Positions 57,427-64,000 of a DNA stretch of 64,000 nt are shown here, piece by piece (within the stretch, counting starts at the first letter, position 1; every line of letters starts with the position of its first letter). The notes under the pieces are model-generated. The model searched no databases. It had not been told where the DNA came from and worked only from the letters and a program-made list of their open reading frames with translations. The position numbers were made by a program, and so were the translations under genes. Source of the DNA: Mesorhizobium loti (GTDB taxonomy: Bacteria; Pseudomonadota; Alphaproteobacteria; Rhizobiales; Rhizobiaceae); contig NZ_PJRO01000004.1 of the NCBI RefSeq assembly GCF_002858745.1, forward strand, positions 62,001 to 126,000, read 5' to 3'.

Positions 57427-58407
57427 ATGAACAAGCCTGTAACCTCCGCACGTGTTCCCGGCCGTGGCCGCATCTACAATTCGATCACCGAGACGATCGG
57501 CGACACGCCGCTGGTCAGGCTGGACAAATTCGCCAAGGAAAAAGGCATTGTCGCCAATCTCCTTGCCAAGCTGGAGTTTTTCAACCCGATCGCTTCGGTG
57601 AAGGACCGTATCGGTGTCGCCATGATCGAAGCGCTGGAACGCGATGGCAAGATCACGCCCGGCAAGACGGTGTTGATCGAGCCGACCTCCGGCAACACCG
57701 GTATCGCGCTCGCCTTTGCCGCCGCGGCCAAGGGCTACAAGCTCATTCTCACCATGCCTGAGACGATGTCTGTCGAGCGTCGCAAGATGCTGGCGCTGCT
57801 CGGCGCCGAACTGGTGCTGACCGAAGGCCCGAAGGGCATGAAGGGTGCGATCGCCAAGGCCGATGAACTGGCGGCCTCGCTGCCGGATGCCGTCATTCCG
57901 CAGCAGTTCGAGAACCCCGCCAATCCCGAGATCCATCGTCAGACCACTGCCGAGGAAGTCTGGAACGACACCAACGGTGAGGTCGATATTTTCATCTCCG
58001 GCATCGGCACAGGCGGTACCATCACCGGCGTCGGCCAGGTGATCAAGAAGCGCAAGCCTTCGCTGCATGTCGTGGCGGTTGAGCCGGATGCTTCGCCGGT
58101 TCTGTCAGGCGGTCAGCCTGGCCCGCACAAAATCCAGGGCATCGGCGCGGGCTTCGCGCCAAAAATCCTCGACACCACCGTCTATGATGAGATCGTCAAG
58201 GTTTCCAACGAGGATGCCGTCGCCAATGCCCGCCTCGTTGCCCGCCTGGAGGGCGTGCCGGTCGGTATTTCGTCCGGGGCGGCGCTGCAGGCGGCGATCG
58301 TCGTCGGCTCGCGGCCGGAGAACAAGGGCAAGAACCTTGTCGTCGTCATCCCGTCCTTCGCCGAGCGTTACCTCTCGACCGTGCTCTTCGAGGGACTTGG
58401 CGCGTAA
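57427..58407 (+). CDS. cysK: Cysteine synthase A (O-acetylserine sulfhydrylase)
   Basis: 326 residues with GGGAG ahead of the ATG. PLP lysine is Lys59 in [13 protein letters not shown]; the substrate loop is [20 protein letters not shown], the phosphate loop [16 protein letters not shown], and [11 protein letters not shown] binds the PLP ring nitrogen side. [25 protein letters not shown] is conserved in CysK. It makes L-cysteine from O-acetylserine and sulfide in the cytoplasm. No SAT (cysE) gene is adjacent. A small stem-loop follows at 58427-58451. Confidence 0.95.
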   Translation: MNKPVTSARVPGRGRIYNSITETIGDTPLVRLDKFAKEKGIVANLLAKLEFFNPIASVKDRIGVAMIEALERDGKITPGKTVLIEPTSGNTGIALAFAAAAKGYKLILTMPETMSVERRKMLALLGAELVLTEGPKGMKGAIAKADELAASLPDAVIPQQFENPANPEIHRQTTAEEVWNDTNGEVDIFISGIGTGGTITGVGQVIKKRKPSLHVVAVEPDASPVLSGGQPGPHKIQGIGAGFAPKILDTTVYDEIVKVSNEDAVANARLVARLEGVPVGISSGAALQAAIVVGSRPENKGKNLVVVIPSFAERYLSTVLFEGLGA

Positions 58408-58426
58408 GTTTTCTTATGGGGGCCAG

Positions 58427-58451
58427 AGAAGCGGGAGACATTTCCGCTTCT
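58427..58451 (+). terminator. Stem-loop downstream of cysK
   Basis: AGAAGCGG (58427-58434) pairs with CCGCTTCT (58444-58451) around a 9-base loop, 20 bases after the cysK stop. Only TT follows, so it is a weak candidate. Confidence 0.4.
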
Positions 58452-58559
58452 TGACCTGTGAAGAACCATCTGGCTTTGCCGCTGCCGGCTTGAGTGCTGA
58501 GCTTCGGCAAGGTCAACTCTCTCCGGTTCGAAATACGGGCCGGTGAGGAATGATTGAAA

Positions 58560-59186
58560 ATGCACAAGCTTTACACACGCCCGGGTTCGGGCGGGTTCGT
58601 GATCGAGGCGGCACTCAAGCTGGCCGGCGTCGCATTCGAGCAGATCGATGTGCCGAAGACGCAGCAGCCCGATCCGGAATTTCTCAAGATCAGCCCGATG
58701 AATCAGGTGCCGGTGCTGGTCCTGTCGCACGGTCATGCCGTGCCAGAGACAGCGGCGATCTCGCTTCTGCTGGCCGAACTCCACCCCGGCAAGGGGCTTG
58801 GGCCGGTCGCTGGCGAGCCGGACAGGGCGGATTTCCTGCGTTGGATGGCCTTCATGGCGACTGCGATCTACATGGCCAATCTGCGCTACTATTATCCGCA
58901 CCGTTCGACCAGCGATGCCGCCGGCATCGAAGCCGTCAAGCAGGCGGCAGTCATCGAAATGGACAAGGAAATTGGCATTTTGGAGGGAGCGCTGACCGGA
59001 CGTAACTGGCTGGTGGGTGACAGTCGCACCATTGCCGATGTCTACATGCTGATGCTGGTGTGCTGGTATCCGGATCTGGACAAGGCGCGTGCGGCCTGGC
59101 CGAATGTCGAGCGGGTCTGCGCCAGACTGCGTGCCGACCCGATGCTTGCCGCGCTCAACGAAACGCACGAGATGTGGCCCGCCTGA
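58560..59186 (+). CDS. Glutathione S-transferase family protein
   Basis: 208 residues from the ATG at 58560, with GAGGAA nine bases upstream (a TTG two codons earlier is less likely). N-terminal thioredoxin-like domain (MHKLYTRPGSGGFVIEAAL, MNQVPVLVLSHGHAVPETAA, the cis-Pro in QVPVL) and a C-terminal all-helical domain (FLRWMAFMATAIYMANLRYY, NWLVGDSRTIADVYMLML). The SRTIADVY motif is the usual N-capping box. The substrate and real glutathione use are not known. Confidence 0.9.
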   Translation: MHKLYTRPGSGGFVIEAALKLAGVAFEQIDVPKTQQPDPEFLKISPMNQVPVLVLSHGHAVPETAAISLLLAELHPGKGLGPVAGEPDRADFLRWMAFMATAIYMANLRYYYPHRSTSDAAGIEAVKQAAVIEMDKEIGILEGALTGRNWLVGDSRTIADVYMLMLVCWYPDLDKARAAWPNVERVCARLRADPMLAALNETHEMWPA

Positions 59187-59211
59187 CAGCTGTCTGTGCG
59201 AGGGCGATTGC

Positions 59212-60456
59212 TCAGTTCAGGAGTGTCGCCTTCTTCGCGGCCAGGAACCGTCGCACCGCTTCGTCGCGCTCAAGTCCAATTGCCCGTTCATAAGCCTGTC
59301 GCGCTTCGCCGAACCGGCCTAGTTCAATGAGCAGCCCGGCTCGCGCTGCCCAATAGGGTTGGTAATCTTCGATGCGTCGGTCCTGGGCGACAGTGTCGAG
59401 TTCGAGCAACCCAGCAAGTGGCCCATCCATTTCGCCGATGGTCACAGCGCGGTTGATGGTCACGACCGGTGAGCCGGCGACCAAAGCGAGCGCATCGTAG
59501 AATCGTCTTATCGCCGCCCAATTGGTCTTACCGGTCAGGCGGCGAGCCACATGCACTGACTGGATCGCCGCCTCGATCTGATAACGACCGAGATCGGGTG
59601 AACCGCCCGCACGATGCAGCAGCGCGTCTGCTTCGTCGATCAGCCTGGCATCCCACAGGGTCATGTCCTGCTCGCTGAGCGGCACGAAATCGCCTCGCGT
59701 GCTGCGGCGCGCCTCGCGCCGGGCCTCTGCGTAGAGCATCAGGGCAAGCAGCGAGAGGGCTTCCGGCTCTTCCGGCATCAGCTCGGTCACCAGCCTACCG
59801 AGCCAGATTGCTTCCGTCGCCAGGTTGCGTCGGCGCGTTTCGGTCCCGGCGGGGTCAGTCCAGCCTTCGGCGAAAGCTGCATAGATCGCCTCCAGCACCG
59901 CAGACAGTCGCTCGGGCAATTCCAGGCGCTCTGGAATGCGGAAGGGGATGCCGGCTTCTCGAATGCGGGCCTTGGCCCGCACCAGCCGCTGGCCCATCGT
60001 GGCGGGCGAGATCAGGAAGGCGGAAGCGATCGTGGCAGCGTCGAAGCCAAGCACGGTCTGCAGGATCAGCGGCGCGCGCACGCCAGAATCGATCGCAGGG
60101 TGGGCACAGGCGAAGATCAGGCCGAGACGATTGTCCGGAAATTTCTCGCGCATCGCCTCATCCTCCATCTCTTCGCCGATGAGCTTGAGATGCGGCAGTG
60201 CCGCCTCGCGGGTCTGGCGCCGGCGATGCTGGTCAGTGGCCCTGCGCCGCGCCACTGCGAGAAGCCAGGCTTCGGGATGTTGGGGGACACCCGTTTGCGG
60301 CCATTTCGCCAGTGCCATTGCGAAGGCATCGGCCAGCGCATCCTCGGCGCCAGCGACGTCGCGCGAGCGCGCGGCGAGGAAAGCGACAAGCTTGCCATAG
60401 CTCTGGCGGGCGGCCGTTTCAGCCGCCGCCCGTGCCTGTTCCGTGGCTGAGGCCAT
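59212..60456 (-). CDS. ECF42-type RNA polymerase sigma factor with C-terminal extension
   Basis: 414 residues. Sigma2 spans about 18-85 (KLVAFLAARSRDVAGAEDALADAFAMAL), including VPQHPEAWLLAVARRRATDQ. Sigma4 spans about 110-170 (LGFDAATIASAFLISPATMG, QRLVRAKARIREAGIPFRIP). The remaining 240 residues are a helical extension with TPR-like character (AEARREARRSTRGDFVPL, INRAVTIGEMDGPLAGLLEL, AYERAIGLERDEAVRRFLA), the hallmark of ECF42, which does not use a classic anti-sigma factor. It follows the DGPF/YCII gene by six bases, the standard ECF42 arrangement. Confidence 0.92.
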   Translation of the reverse strand: MASATEQARAAAETAARQSYGKLVAFLAARSRDVAGAEDALADAFAMALAKWPQTGVPQHPEAWLLAVARRRATDQHRRRQTREAALPHLKLIGEEMEDEAMREKFPDNRLGLIFACAHPAIDSGVRAPLILQTVLGFDAATIASAFLISPATMGQRLVRAKARIREAGIPFRIPERLELPERLSAVLEAIYAAFAEGWTDPAGTETRRRNLATEAIWLGRLVTELMPEEPEALSLLALMLYAEARREARRSTRGDFVPLSEQDMTLWDARLIDEADALLHRAGGSPDLGRYQIEAAIQSVHVARRLTGKTNWAAIRRFYDALALVAGSPVVTINRAVTIGEMDGPLAGLLELDTVAQDRRIEDYQPYWAARAGLLIELGRFGEARQAYERAIGLERDEAVRRFLAAKKATLLN

Positions 60457-60462
60457 TGGTGC

Positions 60463-60813
60463 TCAATGCGTTGGCCAGATCGGGCGCACTTCGACGACGC
60501 CGTGGCTGGCGGCGGGGCAACGCGCCGCCCAGGATAAGGCGGCGTCGAGATCCGGTGCCTCGATAAGGTAGAAACCGCCAAGCTGCTCCTTGGTGGTGGC
60601 GAAGGGACCATCAAGCACTTCGGTCTTGCCGTCGCGGATCTTTACCGTGGTCGAGACGTTGGATGGCTGCAGTCTCTGGCCCACCACCATGGCTCCGGCT
60701 TTGGTGAGCGCGGCGTTGTAGGCCATGTAGGGTTCCGACATCACTCCCTGCATTTCAGGGGTCATTCTGGCGAAGGCCGTTTCGTCGACATGGATCAGAA
60801 GGATGTATTGCAC
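60463..60813 (-). CDS. DGPF/YCII-domain protein partner of ECF42 sigma factor
   Basis: 116 residues from a GTG at 60813 with GGGAG six bases upstream; longer in-frame starts run into the repeat at 60913 and are rejected. The protein has the YCII ferredoxin-like fold (QYILLIHVDETAFARMTPEM) and the family signature EVLDGPFATTKEQLGGFYLI. DGPF proteins are the usual first gene in ECF42 operons and presumably a target or mediator; no enzymatic activity is established. The predicted sigma-specific promoter lies 50 to 76 bases upstream. Confidence 0.92.
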   Translation of the reverse strand: MQYILLIHVDETAFARMTPEMQGVMSEPYMAYNAALTKAGAMVVGQRLQPSNVSTTVKIRDGKTEVLDGPFATTKEQLGGFYLIEAPDLDAALSWAARCPAASHGVVEVRPIWPTH

Positions 60814-60862
60814 GATAGTCTCCCGAGTTTTCGAAGGCCGCGTCGTTGCTGGCCGCACGAAT

Positions 60863-60889
60863 GTCGCGCGAGCTTGCCCGATTTCGACA
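60863..60889 (-). promoter_or_regulatory. Candidate ECF42 promoter (TGTCGA - 17 - CGAC)
   Basis: Read on the minus strand, TGTCGA (60889-60884) is followed after 17 bases by CGAC (60866-60863). This matches the ECF42 target motif as I recall it from published work (TGTCGA at -35, CGA/TC at -10). It precedes the DGPF start codon by 50 bases, giving a short leader with the ribosome site. It predicts autoregulation of the operon. Confidence 0.6.
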
Positions 60890-60912
60890 GGCGATGCGGA
60901 AAAATCTTGACG

Positions 60913-61006
60913 AGAGCGTTTTCGTTTTTCACGGAAACGCTCCAGTTTCTTGTTTTGACGCAATTCCGGACGGAAAACCGCTACGCACTTTTCCTGGAAT
61001 TGCTCT
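60913..61006 (+). repeat. Type A RIME-like repeat
   Basis: Begins AGAGCGTTTTCGTTTTTCAC with GGAAACGCTC closing a hairpin, then TTGACGCAATTCCGGACGG, AAAACCGCTACGCAC and GGAATTGCTCT. Homologous to 47273-47359 and, inverted, to 62283-62380. Directly followed by a type B element. Confidence 0.85.
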
Positions 61007-61011
61007 GGCGC

Positions 61012-61113
61012 CGCGCGTCCATTTGGACGGGCAAAGGACGCTCCAACACTTTGAATCTGCGCGTCGTGCTTTCCGAAATCGATTGTGATTTTCGGGCCGA
61101 CGCGCGGGGCGCT
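61012..61113 (+). repeat. Type B RIME-like repeat adjoining type A
   Basis: Contains CGCGCGTCCATTTGGACG, CTCCAACACTTTGAATCTGC, GTGCTTTCCGAAATCGATT and TTTTCGGGCCGACGCGCG. It is the reverse-complement relative of 1797-1890. Together with 60913-61006 it makes a composite A+B island upstream of the ECF42 operon. Confidence 0.8.
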
Positions 61114-61116
61114 GGT

Positions 61117-61153
61117 AAAAACAAAAACCGCCGGCGTGGGAGGCGCCGGCGGT
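61117..61153 (-). terminator. Rho-independent terminator of the small-gene pair
   Basis: ACCGCCGGCG (61127-61136) and CGCCGGCGGT (61144-61153) form a perfect 10-bp stem with a 7-base loop. On the minus strand it is followed by TTTTTGTTTT, a proper T-run. It starts 36 bases after the stop codon of the 34-residue frame and gives strong support to transcription of the small genes at 61189-61439. Confidence 0.88.
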
Positions 61154-61188
61154 TCGAAGATCGGGAAGTCGTTTCGGTCGGCAGCGCC

Positions 61189-61293
61189 TCAGGGGCGCGC
61201 GGCGATCCCCGGCCGCAGCGGCCGATAGGTGGTCGTGCGGTGCTCGCCGGCGGGACGGGCTACCCGGCTGTCGTGACGGCTTTCCAGCGTCAT
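61189..61293 (-). CDS. Very small ORF (34 aa) with TYRPLRP motif
   Basis: ATG at 61293 overlaps the stop of the 48-residue frame as TGATG. The product begins MTLESRHDSRVARPAG and ends TTYRPLRPGIAARP; it is basic, with no signal or membrane segment. It shares a TYRPxR motif with the upstream frame. No family recognised. The coupled start and the downstream terminator support it, but the length makes chance possible. Confidence 0.45.
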   Translation of the reverse strand: MTLESRHDSRVARPAGEHRTTTYRPLRPGIAARP

Positions 61294-61439
61294 CAGTGAG
61301 CGCTCACACCGAGCACGTGGGCACGGCGGGCACAAGCCGGACCAGGACCGCGCATGTAATGGCGCTCGGGCCGATAGGTCGGCGCGATGAACTCCCGGAT
61401 GGCGGCGGCGTAGCCTTTGAACTGGCTCCAGATGGTCAT
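61293..61439 (-). CDS. Small protein (48 aa) with PTYRPERHYMRGPGPA motif
   Basis: ATG at 61439 with AGGGA eight bases upstream. The product starts MTIWSQFKGYAAAIREFIA, an amphipathic helix, followed by the Pro/Arg-rich PTYRPERHYMRGPGPACA and a basic tail ending VLGVSAH. No signal peptide. It is too short to match a family I know. A textbook terminator lies downstream at 61117-61153, and the following 34-residue frame is coupled by a one-base overlap. Probably a real small-protein gene of unknown function. Confidence 0.6.
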   Translation of the reverse strand: MTIWSQFKGYAAAIREFIAPTYRPERHYMRGPGPACARRAHVLGVSAH

Positions 61440-61782
61440 TTATCTATTCCCTGTCCCGATTTTCGGATGTCCCGTCCGAATTGGATGCATCCTAGCGAGA
61501 AGGCGTGAATAGTCGGTGAACGGGATGTTAATCTTCGGGCGAAACCTCTACGAATCGTGGCCGCAAGGTGGCGGATTCACGGTGTTTTGGCGCCATTTGA
61601 CGCCTTTGTCCCCACTGTGACTTTCGCGCCACAGGAGCTTTCGTTTGAGACTCGAAAAAGCGCGGTTCGGTTTCGGCTCTTTGTTGAGAGGCGCTGAGCG
61701 GTTTGGTCGTGACAAGAGTTGCGAAGGGGACTGATTTCTCACTACGCTGCAGGCGTGAAACGCGATCGGCGGGAAGGCCCGA
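61440..61782. other. 343-base gap between divergent small gene and SUKH gene
   Basis: Must hold divergent promoters. Frames here are shadows. GGGAAGG precedes the ATG of the SUKH-family gene. Some C-rich short inverted sequences (GGCGCCATTTGACGCC) are present but no operator or clear promoter can be assigned. Confidence 0.45.
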
Positions 61783-62277
61783 ATGGAACTCTGGCGGTTT
61801 ATCGACGCCATCAACCAGGCAGGAGAGAATCCGGCAGTGCCGGGCGATCTGCAGCGGTTCGAGGAAACGACGGGAATCTTCCTTCCCGACGACTATTGTG
61901 CATTTCTCATGACCTGCTCCGGCGGCAGATGTCTGCAAAAGGTGTCCTTCGATTTTTCGAATGGCGTGTGGGCAGGATATGTGCAGGACGTGGGCGGTCT
62001 GCAGCGGGACCCTCTCTACTCGCTGGTCCACAACAGGAAATCTCCACCCTGGCCACTCCACAAGGACCTGCTGTGGATCATGAGCGATCATGGCGGCAAT
62101 CCGATCTGCCTCCGACTCGACGAAGGCAATGAGGGAAAGCTCTGCTTCGTCGACCACGAGCTATCGCCCGAGGACGACGACTGGACCCTCGAAGAAGCCA
62201 GCTCCAACGATTGGGGCTACGTACTGCCCCTGGCGTCGTCGTTCACCGAGTTCATCAGGAAACTCAGGCGCAAGTGA
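61783..62277 (+). CDS. SMI1/KNR4 (SUKH) family protein
   Basis: 164 residues. The SUKH pattern is visible: an N-terminal helix, then LQRFEETTGIFLPDDYCAFL and MTCSGGRC (the L-P-xx-Y followed by NGG-like turn), and a C-terminal half with SDHGGNPICLRL and GKLCFVDHE, finishing WGYVLPLASSFTEFIRKLRR. In bacteria SUKH proteins are often immunity proteins in polymorphic toxin systems, but no toxin gene lies beside this one. It ends six bases before a type A repeat. Function here unknown. Confidence 0.82.
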   Translation: MELWRFIDAINQAGENPAVPGDLQRFEETTGIFLPDDYCAFLMTCSGGRCLQKVSFDFSNGVWAGYVQDVGGLQRDPLYSLVHNRKSPPWPLHKDLLWIMSDHGGNPICLRLDEGNEGKLCFVDHELSPEDDDWTLEEASSNDWGYVLPLASSFTEFIRKLRRK

Positions 62278-62282
62278 TCGGG

Positions 62283-62380
62283 CTAGAGCAATTCCAGCAA
62301 AAGTGTGCAGCGGTTTTGCGTCCGGAATTGCGTAAAAACAAGGAGCTGGAGCGTTTCCGCAAAAAGCGGAAACGCTCTAG
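62283..62380 (-). repeat. Type A RIME-like repeat overlapping a stop codon
   Basis: 98 bases bounded by CTAGAG and CTCTAG. It contains GAGCAATTCCAGCAAAAG, GGTTTTGCGTCCGGAATTGC and the hairpin GAGCGTTTCCGC/GCGGAAACGCTC. It is the inverted counterpart of 60913-61006. Its right terminus provides the TAG stop codon of the ArsR-type gene. Confidence 0.88.
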
Positions 62381-63060
62381 ACTTCGAGAAATGCCCTCTC
62401 GAAGGCCTGCCGCCCCTTGGGCGAGAAGGTAATGACGCGGCTGTCCTTTTCACGGCGCGCCCATTTCTCGGTGAGGATCTTGTCGAGGATCGCAGCGCCC
62501 AGCTGTCCGGCAAGGTGCGAACGGCGCACGCTCCAGTCGAGACAGTCGCGGCACACCGGCCGGCGTGAGGGGCCAAGCTTCTCCACATCGATGCCGACGG
62601 CGGTGAAATATGAGTGGCTGTTCGGGCCGAGCCGGATTTCCTGGCCATCGCGCACCAGGATGTCGCGGGCGAGAAAAGTGTCCATCATCTTCACGGCATG
62701 TTCGCCGGCGAGGTGGTCGTAGCAGACACGCGCCTCGCGCATCGCCGGCTCGCGTGGGCCGGGTCGGGCGCGTTTCGGTCCGACTCCGGCCGCCACACCC
62801 ATGATGGCCTCCAGCATGGAGGCCACTTGCGGTCCTGCCAGACCGTAATAGCGATGTCGCCCCTGGGCAGCGACGGTGAGCAGTCCACCTTCGATCAGCT
62901 TGGCCAGGTGCGAGGACGCCGTCGGCAAGGTTACGCCGCCTTCCAGCGCCAGTTCACTGGCTGTCAGCGCTGCACCTGTCATCAGTGCCGTCAGCATGTT
63001 GGCGCGCGCAGGGTCGCCAACCAGGCTGGCGATACGGGCGATATCCGGTCCGTCTTTCAT
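62377..63060 (-). CDS. ArsR-family winged-helix regulator
   Basis: 227 residues from the ATG at 63060 (MKDGPDIARIASLVGDPAR). The N-terminal 90 residues are an ArsR helix-turn-helix (NMLTALMTGAALTASELALE, GVTLPTASSHLAKLIEGGL, GRHRYYGLAGPQVASMLEAI). The larger C-terminal domain has Cys/His residues (EARVCYDHLAGEHAVKMMD, RPVCRDCLDWSVRRSHLAG), possibly a metal or redox site. That bigger layout is that of the YczG/YodB-side ArsR proteins with a cysteine-rich tail in rhizobia. Targets unknown; the DUF1127 gene is divergent. Its stop lies in a repeat element. Confidence 0.86.
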   Translation of the reverse strand: MKDGPDIARIASLVGDPARANMLTALMTGAALTASELALEGGVTLPTASSHLAKLIEGGLLTVAAQGRHRYYGLAGPQVASMLEAIMGVAAGVGPKRARPGPREPAMREARVCYDHLAGEHAVKMMDTFLARDILVRDGQEIRLGPNSHSYFTAVGIDVEKLGPSRRPVCRDCLDWSVRRSHLAGQLGAAILDKILTEKWARREKDSRVITFSPKGRQAFERAFLEV

Positions 63061-63128
63061 GGTTCGATCTCCATCAAAGCATTGCCGCAAGAAAAGCACT
63101 AATCTGGTGGCAATTCAAGGAGACGACG

Positions 63129-63347
63129 ATGACCAGCCTGTTCCAACCTGTTTGCGCCGATGCCGGCTATGCCCGGTTCCGCTTTCGCTGGCTCGCGCGC
63201 GGGCTGCGGTCGCTGCTGATGCGCCAATATGATCGTCATCAGCAAAGGCTTGATCTCGCCGACCTCGAGGCTTGGCAACTCAGTGACCTTGGCCTGACGC
63301 CGGAAGATGTACGACGCGAACGCGCGAAGTCCTTCTGGCAACAGTAG
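63129..63347 (+). CDS. DUF1127 small protein
   Basis: 72 residues, ATG at 63129 with AAGGAG six bases upstream. The C-terminal half has the YjiS/DUF1127 pattern: RQYDRHQQRLDLADLEAWQL and SDLGLTPEDVRRERAKSFW. DUF1127 proteins are small basic proteins, some shown to act on RNA in alphaproteobacteria. Divergent from the ArsR gene, so it may be its target. Confidence 0.87.
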   Translation: MTSLFQPVCADAGYARFRFRWLARGLRSLLMRQYDRHQQRLDLADLEAWQLSDLGLTPEDVRRERAKSFWQQ

Positions 63348-63430
63348 TCGAGCCGCGAGTCTAACCCGATTTCCCAATCGATATTTCGACGAAGAGCAAA
63401 GTGTCGACACCATTGCCGAAGGAGGCCATC

Positions 63431-63763
63431 ATGACCATCACCTGTTTCATTCGCTATGAGATCGACCCGTTCAAGAAAGCGGCTTTCGAGGAATATGCTC
63501 GGCATTGGGGGCAGGCGATCCCGCGCTGTGGTGCGGATCTGATCGGTTATTTCGCGCCGCATGAAGGCTCGGCCACGACGGCCTATGCGCTGTACAACAT
63601 CGACAACCTGGCGGCTTACGAGGCCTACCGTGCCCGCCTTGCCGCGGATCCCGCAGGCAAGGCCAATTTCGAGTTCGCTCGGCGCGAAAACTTTATCCTG
63701 AAAGAGGATCGGATTTTTCTCAAGTTGGCGTCCGGACCGCATGCAGCGCTGGTGAAGCCGTGA
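63431..63763 (+). CDS. NIPSNAP-family protein
   Basis: 110 residues from the ATG at 63431, with GAAGGAGG seven bases upstream; a start ten codons earlier lacks such a site. The ferredoxin-like NIPSNAP domain covers the whole protein (TCFIRYEIDPFKKAAFEEYA, RCGADLIGYFAPHEGSATTA, LYNIDNLAAYEAYRARLAAD and FILKEDRIFLKL). Function of the bacterial family is not established. The stop overlaps the next gene's GTG start (GTGA), so it is coupled to an alpha/beta hydrolase. Confidence 0.88.
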   Translation: MTITCFIRYEIDPFKKAAFEEYARHWGQAIPRCGADLIGYFAPHEGSATTAYALYNIDNLAAYEAYRARLAADPAGKANFEFARRENFILKEDRIFLKLASGPHAALVKP

Positions 63764-64000
63764 CATCGGTCGAGGTCACACTGCTCACAGGGCGTGTCGG
63801 CGAACCTCGATTGCTGATCAGGCGCGCCGCTTCGCCTGGACCGAGCGTCATTTACGTCCATGGCGCGACATTTCCATCGGCGCTGTCGGTCGCATACCGG
63901 TTTGACGGCCATTCCTGGATGGACGATCTGCACCGGCGCGGGTTTGATGTATGGGCCTTCGATTTTGCCGGCTATGGCGGCTCCGATCGTCCGGCCTGCT
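63760..64000 (+). CDS. Alpha/beta hydrolase (partial, runs off the right edge)
   Basis: GTG at 63760 overlaps the NIPSNAP stop by four bases. The 80 visible residues include the oxyanion region VIYVHGATFPSALSVAYRF and the strand DVWAFDFAGYGGSDRPA typical of the alpha/beta hydrolase fold. The nucleophile elbow and the rest lie beyond the window, so the substrate class cannot be assigned. Confidence 0.82.
   Translation, partial: MTSVEVTLLTGRVGEPRLLIRRAASPGPSVIYVHGATFPSALSVAYRFDGHSWMDDLHRRGFDVWAFDFAGYGGSDRPAC

Noticed and set aside
61450..61500. A possible further type B fragment (CCGATTTTCGGATG, GTCCGAATTGGATGC)
   Set aside because: Only short matches to the B elements; too little to call.

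Overview
The window looks like a chromosomal segment of an alphaproteobacterium of the order Hyphomicrobiales, most like Mesorhizobium and relatives. I infer this from gene content and order (rph divergent from hrcA, a VOC-rdgB-hemW run behind rph, a yraN/rsmI pair, FrcBCA-type sugar importers with ROK regulators) and from palindromic intergenic repeats that resemble the rhizobial RIME class. No tRNA, rRNA, CRISPR array, transposase or phage gene was seen.

Layout. (1) 1-26625: a secretion and surface-protein locus. A leftward operon encodes a TolC-type lipoprotein and two HlyD-type adaptors; the second adaptor has an N-terminal GAF-like domain and runs off the left edge. Facing away from it is a single 22,956-bp gene for a 7651-residue surface protein with an N-terminal LEPRxLL-like motif, a DUF4347 domain, an SdrD-B-like domain and about 60 cadherin/Ig-like modules. 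(2) 26694-34139 (minus): a carbohydrate ABC importer operon (SBP, two permeases, ATPase, BadF-type kinase, SIS-domain protein) and its ROK regulator, with a 15-bp palindromic operator candidate. (3) 34474-42159 (plus): a second ROK-controlled cluster with an M20 hydrolase, two tandem paralogous sugar-binding proteins, a permease, a YhfX-like PLP enzyme and a single-domain ATPase. (4) 42286-44763: gyrB. (5) 45244-53690: mostly housekeeping genes: cytochrome P450 with acylphosphatase, DUF3297, yraN, rsmI, hemW, rdgB, VOC protein, rph, hrcA. (6) 53772-59186: PQQ-type sugar dehydrogenase, Hsp70-like protein, LysE exporter, cysK, GST. (7) 59212-64000: an ECF42-type sigma factor with its DGPF/YCII partner and a matching candidate promoter, a mosaic repeat island, a pair of very small genes with a strong terminator, a SUKH-family protein, an ArsR regulator, a DUF1127 protein, a NIPSNAP protein and a partial alpha/beta hydrolase.

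How it fits together. The strongest candidate for a poorly described system is the left-end locus: a giant calcium-binding-type repeat protein, without visible RTX nonapeptides, beside a TolC/HlyD/GAF-HlyD export apparatus. The DUF4347 domain of the giant protein carries a His/Cys pair arranged as in caspase-like (clan CD) proteins. The two sugar importers stand back to back, with their ROK regulators sharing one intergenic region and each having a GTTNGG-type palindrome near its target promoter. At the right end, two repeat families (A and B here) recur, one forming an A+B composite and another supplying the stop codon of a regulator gene.
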